Assembly: GCA_015488875.1 (NCBI GenBank)
Contig: WFMX01000219.1
Coordinates: 1 to 15,575, forward strand
Reading direction: 5' to 3'
Source of the DNA: Campylobacterota bacterium
GTDB lineage: Bacteria > Campylobacterota > Campylobacteria > Campylobacterales > Sulfurovaceae
DNA length: 15,575 bases
Position 1 is the first letter of the stretch; the number at the start of each line of letters is the position of its first letter. Positions 1 through 6,925 of this stretch are shown here, piece by piece. The position numbers and the translations under genes were made by a program. The notes under the pieces were generated by a model. It ran no database searches. It saw only the letters and a program-made list of their open reading frames with translations, and was not told where the DNA came from.

Positions 1-349
1 GTCCAGTTTCACCAGATTATACCACCTAGTTTAATTACAATAAAAGCAATAGGCAGATAATATCATAAAATCTTTAGCCAATAAAGGATTTACAAATGTC
101 ACAAGTCTATCACTCCAATGCTAGAACAAACCAGCATGTAAGAGAGACTATGAAGAGCTTGAGAAGCTACTCGACATAAGAAACTTATCACTTTGTTCAC
201 TATTCACCTCATTTTGGATGAAGAAAAGTTTTTTTATGCGTAAGCTAGTAATGAATAGCATAATATGCGTATCTCTTTTTAGTTAAGTTAGTGGTATTGT
301 AGCACTGTCTCATCTGCGAGACTCAACATTAAGACCCCCCACACACTAT
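1..349. other. Gene-free stretch at window edge
   Basis: I see no convincing coding region, tRNA or rRNA here. It lies downstream of the globin gene. A short stem (307-311 with 318-322, loop of 6) lies about 30 bases past the globin stop, but no T-run follows on the minus strand, so I do not call it a terminator. The 8-mer tatgcgta occurs twice (235-242 and 264-271); this may be chance in AT-rich DNA. Confidence 0.5.
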
Positions 350-826
350 TTATAGGTTTGCGTAGTATGTACTACCATCTGAGAATGTATTGACAGTGAG
401 CTTGGAGAAGTTCTCTAGGTAGCTCCAAAAGTCCTCTACTAGGGTCTTATCTACGCCCTCTAGCTCTTCTAATGCTTCACGCATAGTACCAAGCCACTCA
501 ATGCGAGATTTCTCATAGATGGAGAAGTCATCATGTAACCTCACCATATACTCATTGAGATCCATGCCCTTTGCTTCATCTTCGTAGACCTTTGGTCCAC
601 CACATATTTGTATGAAAAACTTGGTATTTTTGACCTTTATTTCGTTGAACTCATCTTCATCCTGTGGAAAGAAATGAGCTATATCACTCTCATATATCTT
701 GTCGTAAAAATTGTACATCAATTGACGCATACCTTCTTCACCACCAACTGCCTCATAAAATGCAAGATCTGGATTTTTGAACTCTACAGGTTTACCCTTT
801 TCGACAGCTGTGATATCAAGACTCAT
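350..826 (-). CDS. Truncated haemoglobin, group II-like
   Basis: A 158-residue haem-binding globin of the truncated 2-on-2 type, expected in the cytoplasm, where such proteins bind O2, NO or related ligands. The helix B signature FYDKIY places Tyr41 at B10. GGP at 76-78 precedes the EF region, His98 is the proximal (F8) ligand, and Trp111 lies 13 residues later at G8, the same His-to-Trp spacing as in Mycobacterium GlbO; Trp G8 is typical of groups II and III. Aligning the GGP motif with GlbO puts Ile63 near E7 and Asn67 near E11, which is unusual if correct. The protein has about 18 extra N-terminal residues before the globin core. The ATG at 826 has a good ribosome binding site (AAAGGA, 5-base spacer). 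The acyl-CoA synthetase stop lies 87 bases upstream, so separate transcription or read-through are both possible. The family is clear; the ligand and role are not. Confidence 0.88.
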   Translation of the reverse strand: MSLDITAVEKGKPVEFKNPDLAFYEAVGGEEGMRQLMYNFYDKIYESDIAHFFPQDEDEFNEIKVKNTKFFIQICGGPKVYEDEAKGMDLNEYMVRLHDDFSIYEKSRIEWLGTMREALEELEGVDKTLVEDFWSYLENFSKLTVNTFSDGSTYYANL

Positions 827-913
827 ATCTATCCTTTAAAATGATCAAATTTATTTATACTATTCTAACAGATTATTATAAATATAAGGTGATTATCTAG
901 CTATTACAATATG

Positions 914-2632
914 CTATTTTGCTGACTCTACATATAAATATCTTTTTATCTTTTTTGTAGGTGTCTTGATGAACTCATCTCTCTGCTCTATCATCTTTTT
1001 GATTCGTGAAAACGAGGAGACTTTTCCATTCACCTCTTGTCGTATCTCTTCTAGGATGCGTGATATTTTCTCATGTGTTTGAGTCTCAGACTTTTGTCGT
1101 ACACCTATAAGTTCATCTAGCTTCTCATAATCTAAATATACTCTAGCTGCTAAATCTCCGTTATCATCATAGACAAGCGAATCTGCCACCAAGTCATGAG
1201 CATTTATAGTTGCCTCTATCTGCTCTGGATAGATATTTTCGCCTGAGGCTCCCACTATAATATTTTTGGCTCTACCACTCATAAAGAAGTATCCATCATC
1301 ATCAAAATAGCCTATATCCTCCGTATTGAACCACCCATCCTCCATAAGCACCTCTGCCGTCTTCTCTGGATCCAAATAGTAGCCCAACATCACATTGGAA
1401 CCTTTCGCCCACAATGTACCGACACCATCCTCGTTTTTGTCTCGTAGCATCAGCTCTACACCTGGCATGGCAGGACCAATAGCTCTATACTTTGTCTTTG
1501 TAGGGTTTGTACCTGCTAGTATAGGTGCTGTTTCGGTGAGTCCATAGCCTATACAGTATGGAAACTCTGCTTCTCGTAGAAATTTTTCGACCGTGGGTGA
1601 GACACCTGCTCCACCTATGCCAAAGAAACTAAGCTCTCCTCCAAAACTTTCTAGGAGCTTTTTGCCTGCTATCTTATGTAATTTTTTTCTTACCCACGGT
1701 ATCTTGTAGAGCATTTTGATCAATATATTTTTTTGAAAATTTGGGGCTATTTTATTTTTGTATATCTTCTCTATCACTAGCGGAACGCTTAACATAAAAC
1801 TAGGCTTCACTGTTGCCATAGCTTTCAGTAGTATGGTAGGGGTGGGTGGCTTCTTGATGTAGTATACAGAGGCTCCGTTGAGAAAAGGTACTATCATCCC
1901 TGCCGTACACTCATATGTGTGTGCCAAGGGTAGTATGGATAGAAATCTATCATTTGGATATATATCGACTAAGCCTTGTGCTGCTGTCGCTTCAAATGTG
2001 AGATTTTTATGGCTGAGCATTACACCTTTTGAGCTACCTGTGGTACCTGATGTATATATGATGGCTGCTAAATCATTCTCATCTATCTCTATCTCTTTTT
2101 TCTCGCTATGCTCTCTACCTAGTTTGTCCATAGCCTTTGATAGCTGTTCGCCACTTTTTTGTATCGCTTTTTCAACTCTCGATGGAGTGGATAGCTTCTC
2201 AAGCACCAGCAACTTATCTAGTATGACAAGCAGATTTAGTGATGGTGGTTGCCTCTCGTCTAACATGTTTTCAAATAGCTTTTGGGATATAAAGGCCGCT
2301 CTACACTCGGCGTGATTGGCTATATGTATCGCTTCAGATATGTGAAAATCTGGCAATATCGGCACTATCACAGCACCCATAGTGGTCACAGCGAAATAGA
2401 CGATACTCCAATTTGGCATATTGGCACTATAGAGGGCTACCTTATCACCCTCTCTAATGCCGTACTCGTAGAGCATCTCTTGCACCTGCTCTACCTTGAT
2501 CGCAAACTCTCCATAAGTGATGGACTCCTCATCTATGAACTGAACGAAGGGCAACTTTCGATACTCTTTTGTACTATACTCAAAAAGAGATTTTAGTGTC
2601 AACGACGGTAGAGTGATAAATGGTTTATACAC
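914..2632 (-). CDS. Long-chain-fatty-acid--CoA ligase (AMP-binding)
   Basis: A 572-residue adenylate-forming enzyme, probably converting long-chain fatty acids to acyl-CoA with ATP through an acyl-AMP intermediate. All core motifs are visible: the phosphate-binding YTSGTTGSSKG (193-203), GYGLTETA (362-369), the adenine/ribose-binding GWFNTEDIG (433-441), the hinge GRAKNIIV (453-460), and the C-terminal catalytic lysine in PTKKIKR (558-564, probably Lys561). The segment LPLAHTYECT (234-243), with the large middle domain, resembles the FAA1/FadD15-type synthetases rather than E. coli FadD. There is no signal peptide or clear membrane span. The start is GTG at 2632, preceded by GGGAG with a 7-base spacer; no better upstream ATG is seen. 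The gene stands alone between the infA-distal intergenic region and the globin gene. Substrate chain length is inferred from family only. Confidence 0.9.
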   Translation of the reverse strand: MYKPFITLPSLTLKSLFEYSTKEYRKLPFVQFIDEESITYGEFAIKVEQVQEMLYEYGIREGDKVALYSANMPNWSIVYFAVTTMGAVIVPILPDFHISEAIHIANHAECRAAFISQKLFENMLDERQPPSLNLLVILDKLLVLEKLSTPSRVEKAIQKSGEQLSKAMDKLGREHSEKKEIEIDENDLAAIIYTSGTTGSSKGVMLSHKNLTFEATAAQGLVDIYPNDRFLSILPLAHTYECTAGMIVPFLNGASVYYIKKPPTPTILLKAMATVKPSFMLSVPLVIEKIYKNKIAPNFQKNILIKMLYKIPWVRKKLHKIAGKKLLESFGGELSFFGIGGAGVSPTVEKFLREAEFPYCIGYGLTETAPILAGTNPTKTKYRAIGPAMPGVELMLRDKNEDGVGTLWAKGSNVMLGYYLDPEKTAEVLMEDGWFNTEDIGYFDDDGYFFMSGRAKNIIVGASGENIYPEQIEATINAHDLVADSLVYDDNGDLAARVYLDYEKLDELIGVRQKSETQTHEKISRILEEIRQEVNGKVSSFSRIKKMIEQRDEFIKTPTKKIKRYLYVESAK

Positions 2633-2738
2633 TTTAGATCTCCCAAGCCACTAGCAAGTCAAGAACAACCCACCATCTAGGCAAAATTAAATTTCAAAGC
2701 TCCATACCTTATATGGTTGACAAATAAGCGTAAAGAGT

Positions 2739-2757
2739 TTTCATATGAAAGATTGTA
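2739..2757 (-). promoter_or_regulatory. Candidate promoter of the acyl-CoA synthetase gene
   Basis: On the minus strand TACAAT (2752-2757) is preceded by TGG, an extended -10 arrangement. No good -35 is seen at the expected distance. A perfect 12-base palindrome, tttcatatgaaa (2739-2750), begins just after the -10 and would cover the transcription start, so it could be an operator. A palindrome this long is not rare in AT-rich DNA. The implied leader is about 110 bases. Confidence 0.3.
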
Positions 2758-2854
2758 CCAAAAAGATCTTTAGGAAGCACACAAGAAAAGCGATATGAGT
2801 GGCAGAGATCTGATATAGAGTGTCGAAAATGACTAAAAAGCTTCTAGTGCTAGG

Positions 2855-3003
2855 GGTCTGGTGATAATGATTTGCGTAGCGAAGCGAAGTGTATCGTTAT
2901 CATCTGACCTCGGCTGAGATATAACAGTATTGCAGTCGAGGGCGAACGATCACTATGCGGGGACACAGGTTCTATTCGCTTCGCTCACAAAACCAATGTC
3001 CCC
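2855..3003. repeat. Pair of hairpins with complementary loops, REP-like
   Basis: Hairpin 1 pairs 2855-2870 with 2894-2909 (16 positions: one mismatch, two G-T wobbles). Hairpin 2 pairs 2959-2971 with 2991-3003 (13 positions: two central mismatches), with outer arms ggggaca/tgtcccc. The loop of hairpin 1 contains agcgaagcgaa (2878-2888) and the loop of hairpin 2 its exact complement (2975-2985). Palindromes ending in ggggaca/tgtcccc resemble repetitive extragenic elements associated with IS200-like REP transposases, but no transposase gene is in the window. The mobile-element origin is an inference. Confidence 0.5.
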
Positions 3004-3192
3004 TAACTCTATCATTTCTATATATCCAAATAGTGGAAACAGATAGAGTAGCTAAATTGGATTTTTTCGACAGACTACAGCAGAGCCCGAATGAAGCAAG
3101 ACCGCGTTGCAGTATAGCCGAGGTTATAGATAGTGGAGAACGAAACGATCTACAGCCATCACACTTGGCAATGGCTTATGTCAATAAAAGTT

Positions 3193-3411
3193 TTACTTAT
3201 ATCTAAAAGTAATTCTACCTTTGTCCAAACTATATGGTGTCAACTCTACCTTGACTGTATCACCTGGTAGTATTTTGATATAGTGCATTCTCATCTTACC
3301 TGCTATGTGACACAAAACTATATGCTTGTTGTCAAGCTCCACTCTAAATGTAGCATTTGGAAGCGCCTCAACTACTTTACCATCTATCTCTATGACATCA
3401 TCTTTTGCCAT
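3193..3411 (-). CDS. infA: Translation initiation factor IF-1
   Basis: A 72-residue, full-length IF-1, a single OB-fold protein that binds the 30S A site during initiation with IF-2 and IF-3. The diagnostic core is present: MAKDDVIEIDGKV at the N-terminus, ALPNATFRVEL (16-26), HIAGKMRMHYIKILPGD (35-51) and a C-terminal RITFRYK. The start has a strong ribosome binding site (AAGGAG, 5-base spacer) that overlaps the stop of the preceding small gene, 10 bases upstream. In many bacteria infA follows map directly and is itself followed by rpmJ and rpsM. Here two extra genes separate it from map and nothing ribosomal follows, so it is the last gene of this operon. Confidence 0.97.
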   Translation of the reverse strand: MAKDDVIEIDGKVVEALPNATFRVELDNKHIVLCHIAGKMRMHYIKILPGDTVKVELTPYSLDKGRITFRYK

Positions 3412-3421
3412 TCTTTCTCCT

Positions 3422-3601
3422 TTATTTAATAATCATCTTTTTGGATGATTCTATTGTTTCCATATCATTCCTAGCTACTAGTCGTAAAAAATTCTCCATA
3501 TGTTCAGCATTTTCACTTGTATTTGCATCTTCATCATATACAGCATTCTCCATTTCTTCAAGTAGTTCATCGGTCAATTCAAAATCATTCAATACTTCCA
3601 T
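3422..3601 (-). CDS. Small acidic protein of unknown function, 59 aa
   Basis: I do not recognise this gene. The frame encodes 59 residues, beginning MEVLNDFELTDELLEEME and ending SSKKMIIK, with 17 Asp/Glu against 5 Lys/Arg, most of the acid in the first 36 residues. It is probably helical and soluble; there is no signal peptide, membrane span or Cys motif. Its ATG directly abuts the stop of the 434-residue gene (TAA-ATG), and an AAGGAG lies 9 bases before the ATG inside that gene, so it is probably translationally coupled. Its stop overlaps the infA ribosome binding site. One hand-counted 60-base row is about 30% G+C, well below the ribosomal genes. The tight packing argues for a real gene. 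It could be a partner or inhibitor of the 434-residue protein, but that rests only on position and charge. Confidence 0.65.
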   Translation of the reverse strand: MEVLNDFELTDELLEEMENAVYDEDANTSENAEHMENFLRLVARNDMETIESSKKMIIK

Positions 3602-4906
3602 TTAAGAAATCTCCTTTAATAACTTATACTGCTCTCTAATTTTTGGAGTAGCAAACTTTTTATTAGCTAATCCAAAAATAAAAGGCACTTCTTCTATATG
3701 TTGGTGCGTTGAAGCATCAATTATGCAAACTTGTATTACCATAGAGTCTCTACATAATTCTATATACCAAACATATTTTGGCAAAAGTATATCCCTATAG
3801 CTATCTATACCTATGCGACTCAAATGTATCTTCAGCTCACTAGCCTTGGTTAGTAAGATTCGTTTTGGCACGTTAAAGAACTTACTGTTAATACTATCTG
3901 TCGATAATATTTCCAAAAGAGTTTTGTATCTAAAATAGAAACTCTTAAAAGTAGGAACAAGTACGAAAGCTTCCTCTTGTTGTGATGATAGTTTTTCCAA
4001 TAGTTCACTCTTGGATATAAGCTTACTAAAGTTGCTACCACTACCATCTAGTGTAGACAAATGTGCTCCAGAGTCATCAAAAAATAGATATTTATCTCCA
4101 TCCTTGCTAATACCTGCTAATATTATAACATGACCATCATAAGCCAATATAGCAGGTAAAGCACTCTCTATCATGGAGTCTAAAAAGTCCAATATGTTAT
4201 ACTTTTCAATCTCTTTATCTCCATCCTTAAGAATATACCTACCTCTTTTAAATTGAGTAATTAGTGGATTAAAGCCTCTATTTTTGAGTGCTTTAACCAT
4301 ATCGTCCATGGATAATCCCTCACTAGGAATATCTCTACCATGGTTGTTGTCAATTTTATTTAATATATTCGTAATCCCATAATGGTTGAAATTATGTCTC
4401 TTGTGCATAGTTTTGACAAGCATATGAATGTCTGCATGCGCACACACAGTCACCATTCCGTCTTGTCTGAAAAATGGAAAACTGTCATAAGCTATAGAGG
4501 TATGAGGAAAGTTTACTACCGTAGTCTGTTCTATAATTTCTATAGAGTTGTCAGCATAAAACCCACAATCATACTTAAGTCTAACTCTTGATAGAGCCAG
4601 TTTGCTCTCAATAGGTCTAAGAGTAATGTATCCATTATAGTTTGCACTAGATACAAATTTGATACTCTCTATATCTTCTGATATAAAGTGAATTCGTTTC
4701 AGGCTATTACCAATAGGCTTATTTAGCTTGCTATAGTAGATGCCATATATGTCTCGCCATTCACTCTCTATATAATCTTCCACAATAAATGTTTTAGACG
4801 CTACTCTGGATATATAGTAGCTAAAATCACCTACTATATATCTTTTAATCTTTTTAAGATTCTCATCTTCCATCATGGTATCAAAGTCAGAATAAACTCT
4901 ATACAT
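3602..4906 (-). CDS. Unknown protein with papain/C39-like cysteine peptidase motifs, 434 aa
   Basis: I do not recognise the gene by name. It encodes 434 residues with no signal peptide or membrane span, so it is probably cytoplasmic. The middle resembles a papain-like or C39-like fold: FFRQDGMVTVCAHADIHML (145-163) gives Gln148 and Cys155 at the start of a helix, GHVIILAG (258-265) gives His259, and YLFFDDSG (273-280) gives Asp277/Asp278. Order and spacing fit a Gln-Cys-His-Asp active site. The N-terminal third (1-130), including NGYITLRPIE (91-100), and the C-terminal 120 residues match nothing I can name. The ATG directly abuts the map stop (TAG-ATG) with only a weak ribosome binding site, so coupling to map is likely. 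Three hand-counted 60-base rows are 33-35% G+C, against 40% and 52% in two rows of map, suggesting acquisition by transfer. Catalytic activity is inferred, not shown. Confidence 0.8.
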   Translation of the reverse strand: MYRVYSDFDTMMEDENLKKIKRYIVGDFSYYISRVASKTFIVEDYIESEWRDIYGIYYSKLNKPIGNSLKRIHFISEDIESIKFVSSANYNGYITLRPIESKLALSRVRLKYDCGFYADNSIEIIEQTTVVNFPHTSIAYDSFPFFRQDGMVTVCAHADIHMLVKTMHKRHNFNHYGITNILNKIDNNHGRDIPSEGLSMDDMVKALKNRGFNPLITQFKRGRYILKDGDKEIEKYNILDFLDSMIESALPAILAYDGHVIILAGISKDGDKYLFFDDSGAHLSTLDGSGSNFSKLISKSELLEKLSSQQEEAFVLVPTFKSFYFRYKTLLEILSTDSINSKFFNVPKRILLTKASELKIHLSRIGIDSYRDILLPKYVWYIELCRDSMVIQVCIIDASTHQHIEEVPFIFGLANKKFATPKIREQYKLLKEIS

Positions 4907-5662
4907 CTACACTTCTGTCAATATGACAGCTTTGCCATCCACGACTGCTACCTGATGTTCATAGTGGCTTGTTCTGAGATCATCTTCACTCAGCACTGAC
5001 CACTTATCTTCAAGTAGATATGGTTCACCGCTTTTTTGGCATACCATAGGCTCCAGACAGAAAACCATTCCGTTTTTTATCTTTGGACCCTGCTTTGCTT
5101 TGCCCTCTAGGTAGTTGGGTATATTTGGCTCGTCATGTGGTTTTGCACCTATGCCATGACCACAATAGTCACGCAAGGGGACGAAGCCACGACTTCTGAT
5201 GCCATCTTCCAATACTTTGGTAAGCTCTTTAAATCTCATGCCAACCTTGATAGAGTCTATAGCCTCGTAGAGTACATCACGCGAACATTTGATGAGTGCT
5301 TCATCTTGAGTCGATATCTCACCTATACCCATAGTGATAGCTGCATCGCCATAGTATCCATTCATTTTGCTACCTATGTCAAGACCTACTATATCACCAT
5401 CAACTAGACGATAATCTGTAGGTACACCATGTATCACTATCTCGTTGAGAGAGGTACATACAGATGCAGGAAAACCATATAGACCCTTGAATGATGGCTC
5501 GGCCCCTAGAGATCGGAGATACTCCTCACCCATAGCGTCCACCTCAAAGAGGGTCATGCCAGCTTTTACATTTTCTTGGAGATATTTAAGTGTCTTGCCG
5601 ACAGCCTCGCCAGCTTTTGCAAGTTTGGCGATTTCGTCAGGTTTACGAAGTGTGATAGCCAT
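4907..5662 (-). CDS. map: Methionine aminopeptidase, type I
   Basis: A 251-residue, full-length type I enzyme that removes the N-terminal methionine from nascent proteins when the second residue is small. All five metal ligands known from E. coli Map are visible: Asp95 (GLDIGS), Asp106 (YGDAA), His169 (CGHGIG), Glu204 (CLEPM) and Glu235 (YEHQ). The substrate-contacting His78 (VIHGVP) and His176 (KPHDEP) are also present. No N-terminal zinc-finger extension is seen, so it is the short type Ia-like form. Its ATG overlaps the secY stop (TAATG), implying coupling to secY. The stop is followed without a gap by the ATG of the unknown 434-residue gene, where infA would usually follow. Confidence 0.97.
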   Translation of the reverse strand: MAITLRKPDEIAKLAKAGEAVGKTLKYLQENVKAGMTLFEVDAMGEEYLRSLGAEPSFKGLYGFPASVCTSLNEIVIHGVPTDYRLVDGDIVGLDIGSKMNGYYGDAAITMGIGEISTQDEALIKCSRDVLYEAIDSIKVGMRFKELTKVLEDGIRSRGFVPLRDYCGHGIGAKPHDEPNIPNYLEGKAKQGPKIKNGMVFCLEPMVCQKSGEPYLLEDKWSVLSEDDLRTSHYEHQVAVVDGKAVILTEV

Positions 5663-6924
5663 TAGAGACCTACATTACCTAGCGTTTCATATTGGTTCAT
5701 AGTCCTCTGTGCCTCTATCTTACGCATGGTATCTAGTGCCACCTGTACCACGATGAGTACTGAAGTACCACCGAAGTAAAAGCTAGCACCTAGACCATTG
5801 ATAAAGATGAACGGTACAGTAGAGATGGTAGCTAGATAGAGTGAGCCTGATGCGGTCAATCTACTCGCCACCTCATTGAGGAACTCTTTGGTATGCTCTC
5901 CTGGTCTCACTCCAGGTATGAAGCCACCTTGTCTCTTGAGGTTGTCTGATATATCTTTGGCATTGAACGCTATAGAAGCATAGAAAAATGCAAAGAATAT
6001 AACCATCAAAAATGTAGCTATGTTAAATACCACTCCACCTGGTGCCAAGATATCAGCTATCTTGGTAAGCCAAGGATTTGTACTAGCTTGAAGCATAGTC
6101 AATGGGAACATCAAAACAGCAGAAGCAAAGATAGGTGGAATGACACCTGAAAGGTTTATCTTGACAGGTATATAGTTCATCACTCTCTTGTTTTGGTTTT
6201 GCATGATGGTTTTGCGTGAATAGGATATAGGTATCCGTCTCTCGCCTAGCTCTATATAGATAATCACAAAGACAGTGATCAGCATAATTGCAAAAATCGC
6301 AAGCACAACCAAGAAGTTCATCTCACCTGCATTTACCGATCTCACTGTGTTGGATATGGCTCGTGGTATACCAGATACAATACCTGCAAAGATAATGAGT
6401 GATATACCGTTACCGATACCTTTTTGAGTGATCTGCTCACCTATCCACATGAGTAGCATAGTACCCGCTAGCATAGAGAATGTAGCTATCATAGTAAACA
6501 TCATCGGATCTATCATGACTGCACTTGCACCAGACTTACCTGTCATATTTTGTAGACCCATAGATACACCTATAGCCTGTATAACAGTGATAAATATAGT
6601 GAAATAACGAATGATTTGCATATATTTTTGCATACCATCTCTCTCTTTTTTCATCTGTCCAAGTGCTGGGAATGTGGCTGCAAAAAGTTCCATGACAATG
6701 GAAGCTGTGATATAAGGCATGATGCCCAATGAGATAATACTTAGTCTACTAATAGCGTTTCCGCTAAACATATTGGCTAATCCCAAGGCGTTGTTGGCAT
6801 TGGTATCAAAGAACTCTTTGATAACGCCTAGATCAACACCTGGTGTTGGGATATAAGCTAAAACTCTATAAGCAAAAAGAAATCCCAATGTAATCAGGAT
6901 CTTTTGAGTTAAAGCGTTACCCAT
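5662..6924 (-). CDS. secY: Preprotein translocase subunit SecY
   Basis: The channel-forming subunit of the SecYEG translocon in the inner membrane, 420 residues with about ten hydrophobic spans. Family signatures include GIMPYITASI (67-76), GERRIPISY (227-235), NLSGVIPPIFA (257-267) and the cytoplasmic loop KRQGGFIPGVRPGEHT (330-345), whose arginine (340) is important for SecA action in other SecY proteins. The frame is open 22 codons further upstream, to an ATG at 6990, but that would overlap rplO by 65 bases. The start at 6924 lies one base after the rplO stop and aligns with Campylobacter SecY, which begins MNKTLTNKILITL as I recall it. The ribosome binding site is weak, so coupling to rplO is likely. 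Confidence 0.96.
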   Translation of the reverse strand: MGNALTQKILITLGFLFAYRVLAYIPTPGVDLGVIKEFFDTNANNALGLANMFSGNAISRLSIISLGIMPYITASIVMELFAATFPALGQMKKERDGMQKYMQIIRYFTIFITVIQAIGVSMGLQNMTGKSGASAVMIDPMMFTMIATFSMLAGTMLLMWIGEQITQKGIGNGISLIIFAGIVSGIPRAISNTVRSVNAGEMNFLVVLAIFAIMLITVFVIIYIELGERRIPISYSRKTIMQNQNKRVMNYIPVKINLSGVIPPIFASAVLMFPLTMLQASTNPWLTKIADILAPGGVVFNIATFLMVIFFAFFYASIAFNAKDISDNLKRQGGFIPGVRPGEHTKEFLNEVASRLTASGSLYLATISTVPFIFINGLGASFYFGGTSVLIVVQVALDTMRKIEAQRTMNQYETLGNVGL

Positions 6925-6925
6925 C

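Larger units (their letters stand above)
2633..3192. other. 560-base intergenic region with eroded repeat DNA
   Basis: No gene is supported here. The part next to the acyl-CoA synthetase gene is AT-rich and holds its likely promoter. The middle (about 2850-3150) is more GC-rich and consists of inverted repeats and shared short words: acctcggct at 2907-2915 and its complement at 3116-3124; ttgcagt at 2930-2936 and 3107-3113; gaacgatc at 2944-2951 and gaacgaaacgatc at 3138-3150. A plus-strand open frame (2955-3206) crosses it, but has no ribosome binding site or known homologue that I recognise. No strong factor-independent terminator for the ribosomal operon is evident. Confidence 0.55.

Noticed and set aside
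307..322. Hairpin gtctc/gagac downstream of the globin gene as a terminator
   Set aside because: Only five pairs and no T-run afterwards on the minus strand.
2707..2750. Plus-strand TTGACA near 2718 as a promoter
   Set aside because: No acceptable -10 at 16-18 bases and no plus-strand gene downstream.
3154..3176. Hairpin agccat/atggct after infA as operon terminator
   Set aside because: Six pairs with an 11-base loop and no following T-run on the minus strand; too weak to call.
2955..3206. Plus-strand open frame of 83 codons through the repeat region
   Set aside because: No ribosome binding site, it starts inside hairpin 2, overlaps the end of infA on the other strand, and I recognise no homologue. 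It may contain eroded coding sequence but is not supported as a gene.
3422..4906. Interpretation of the inserted pair as a toxin-antitoxin system
   Set aside because: Order (large gene first, small acidic gene second) and coupling are compatible, but no toxin or antitoxin family is recognisable, so I do not assign this.
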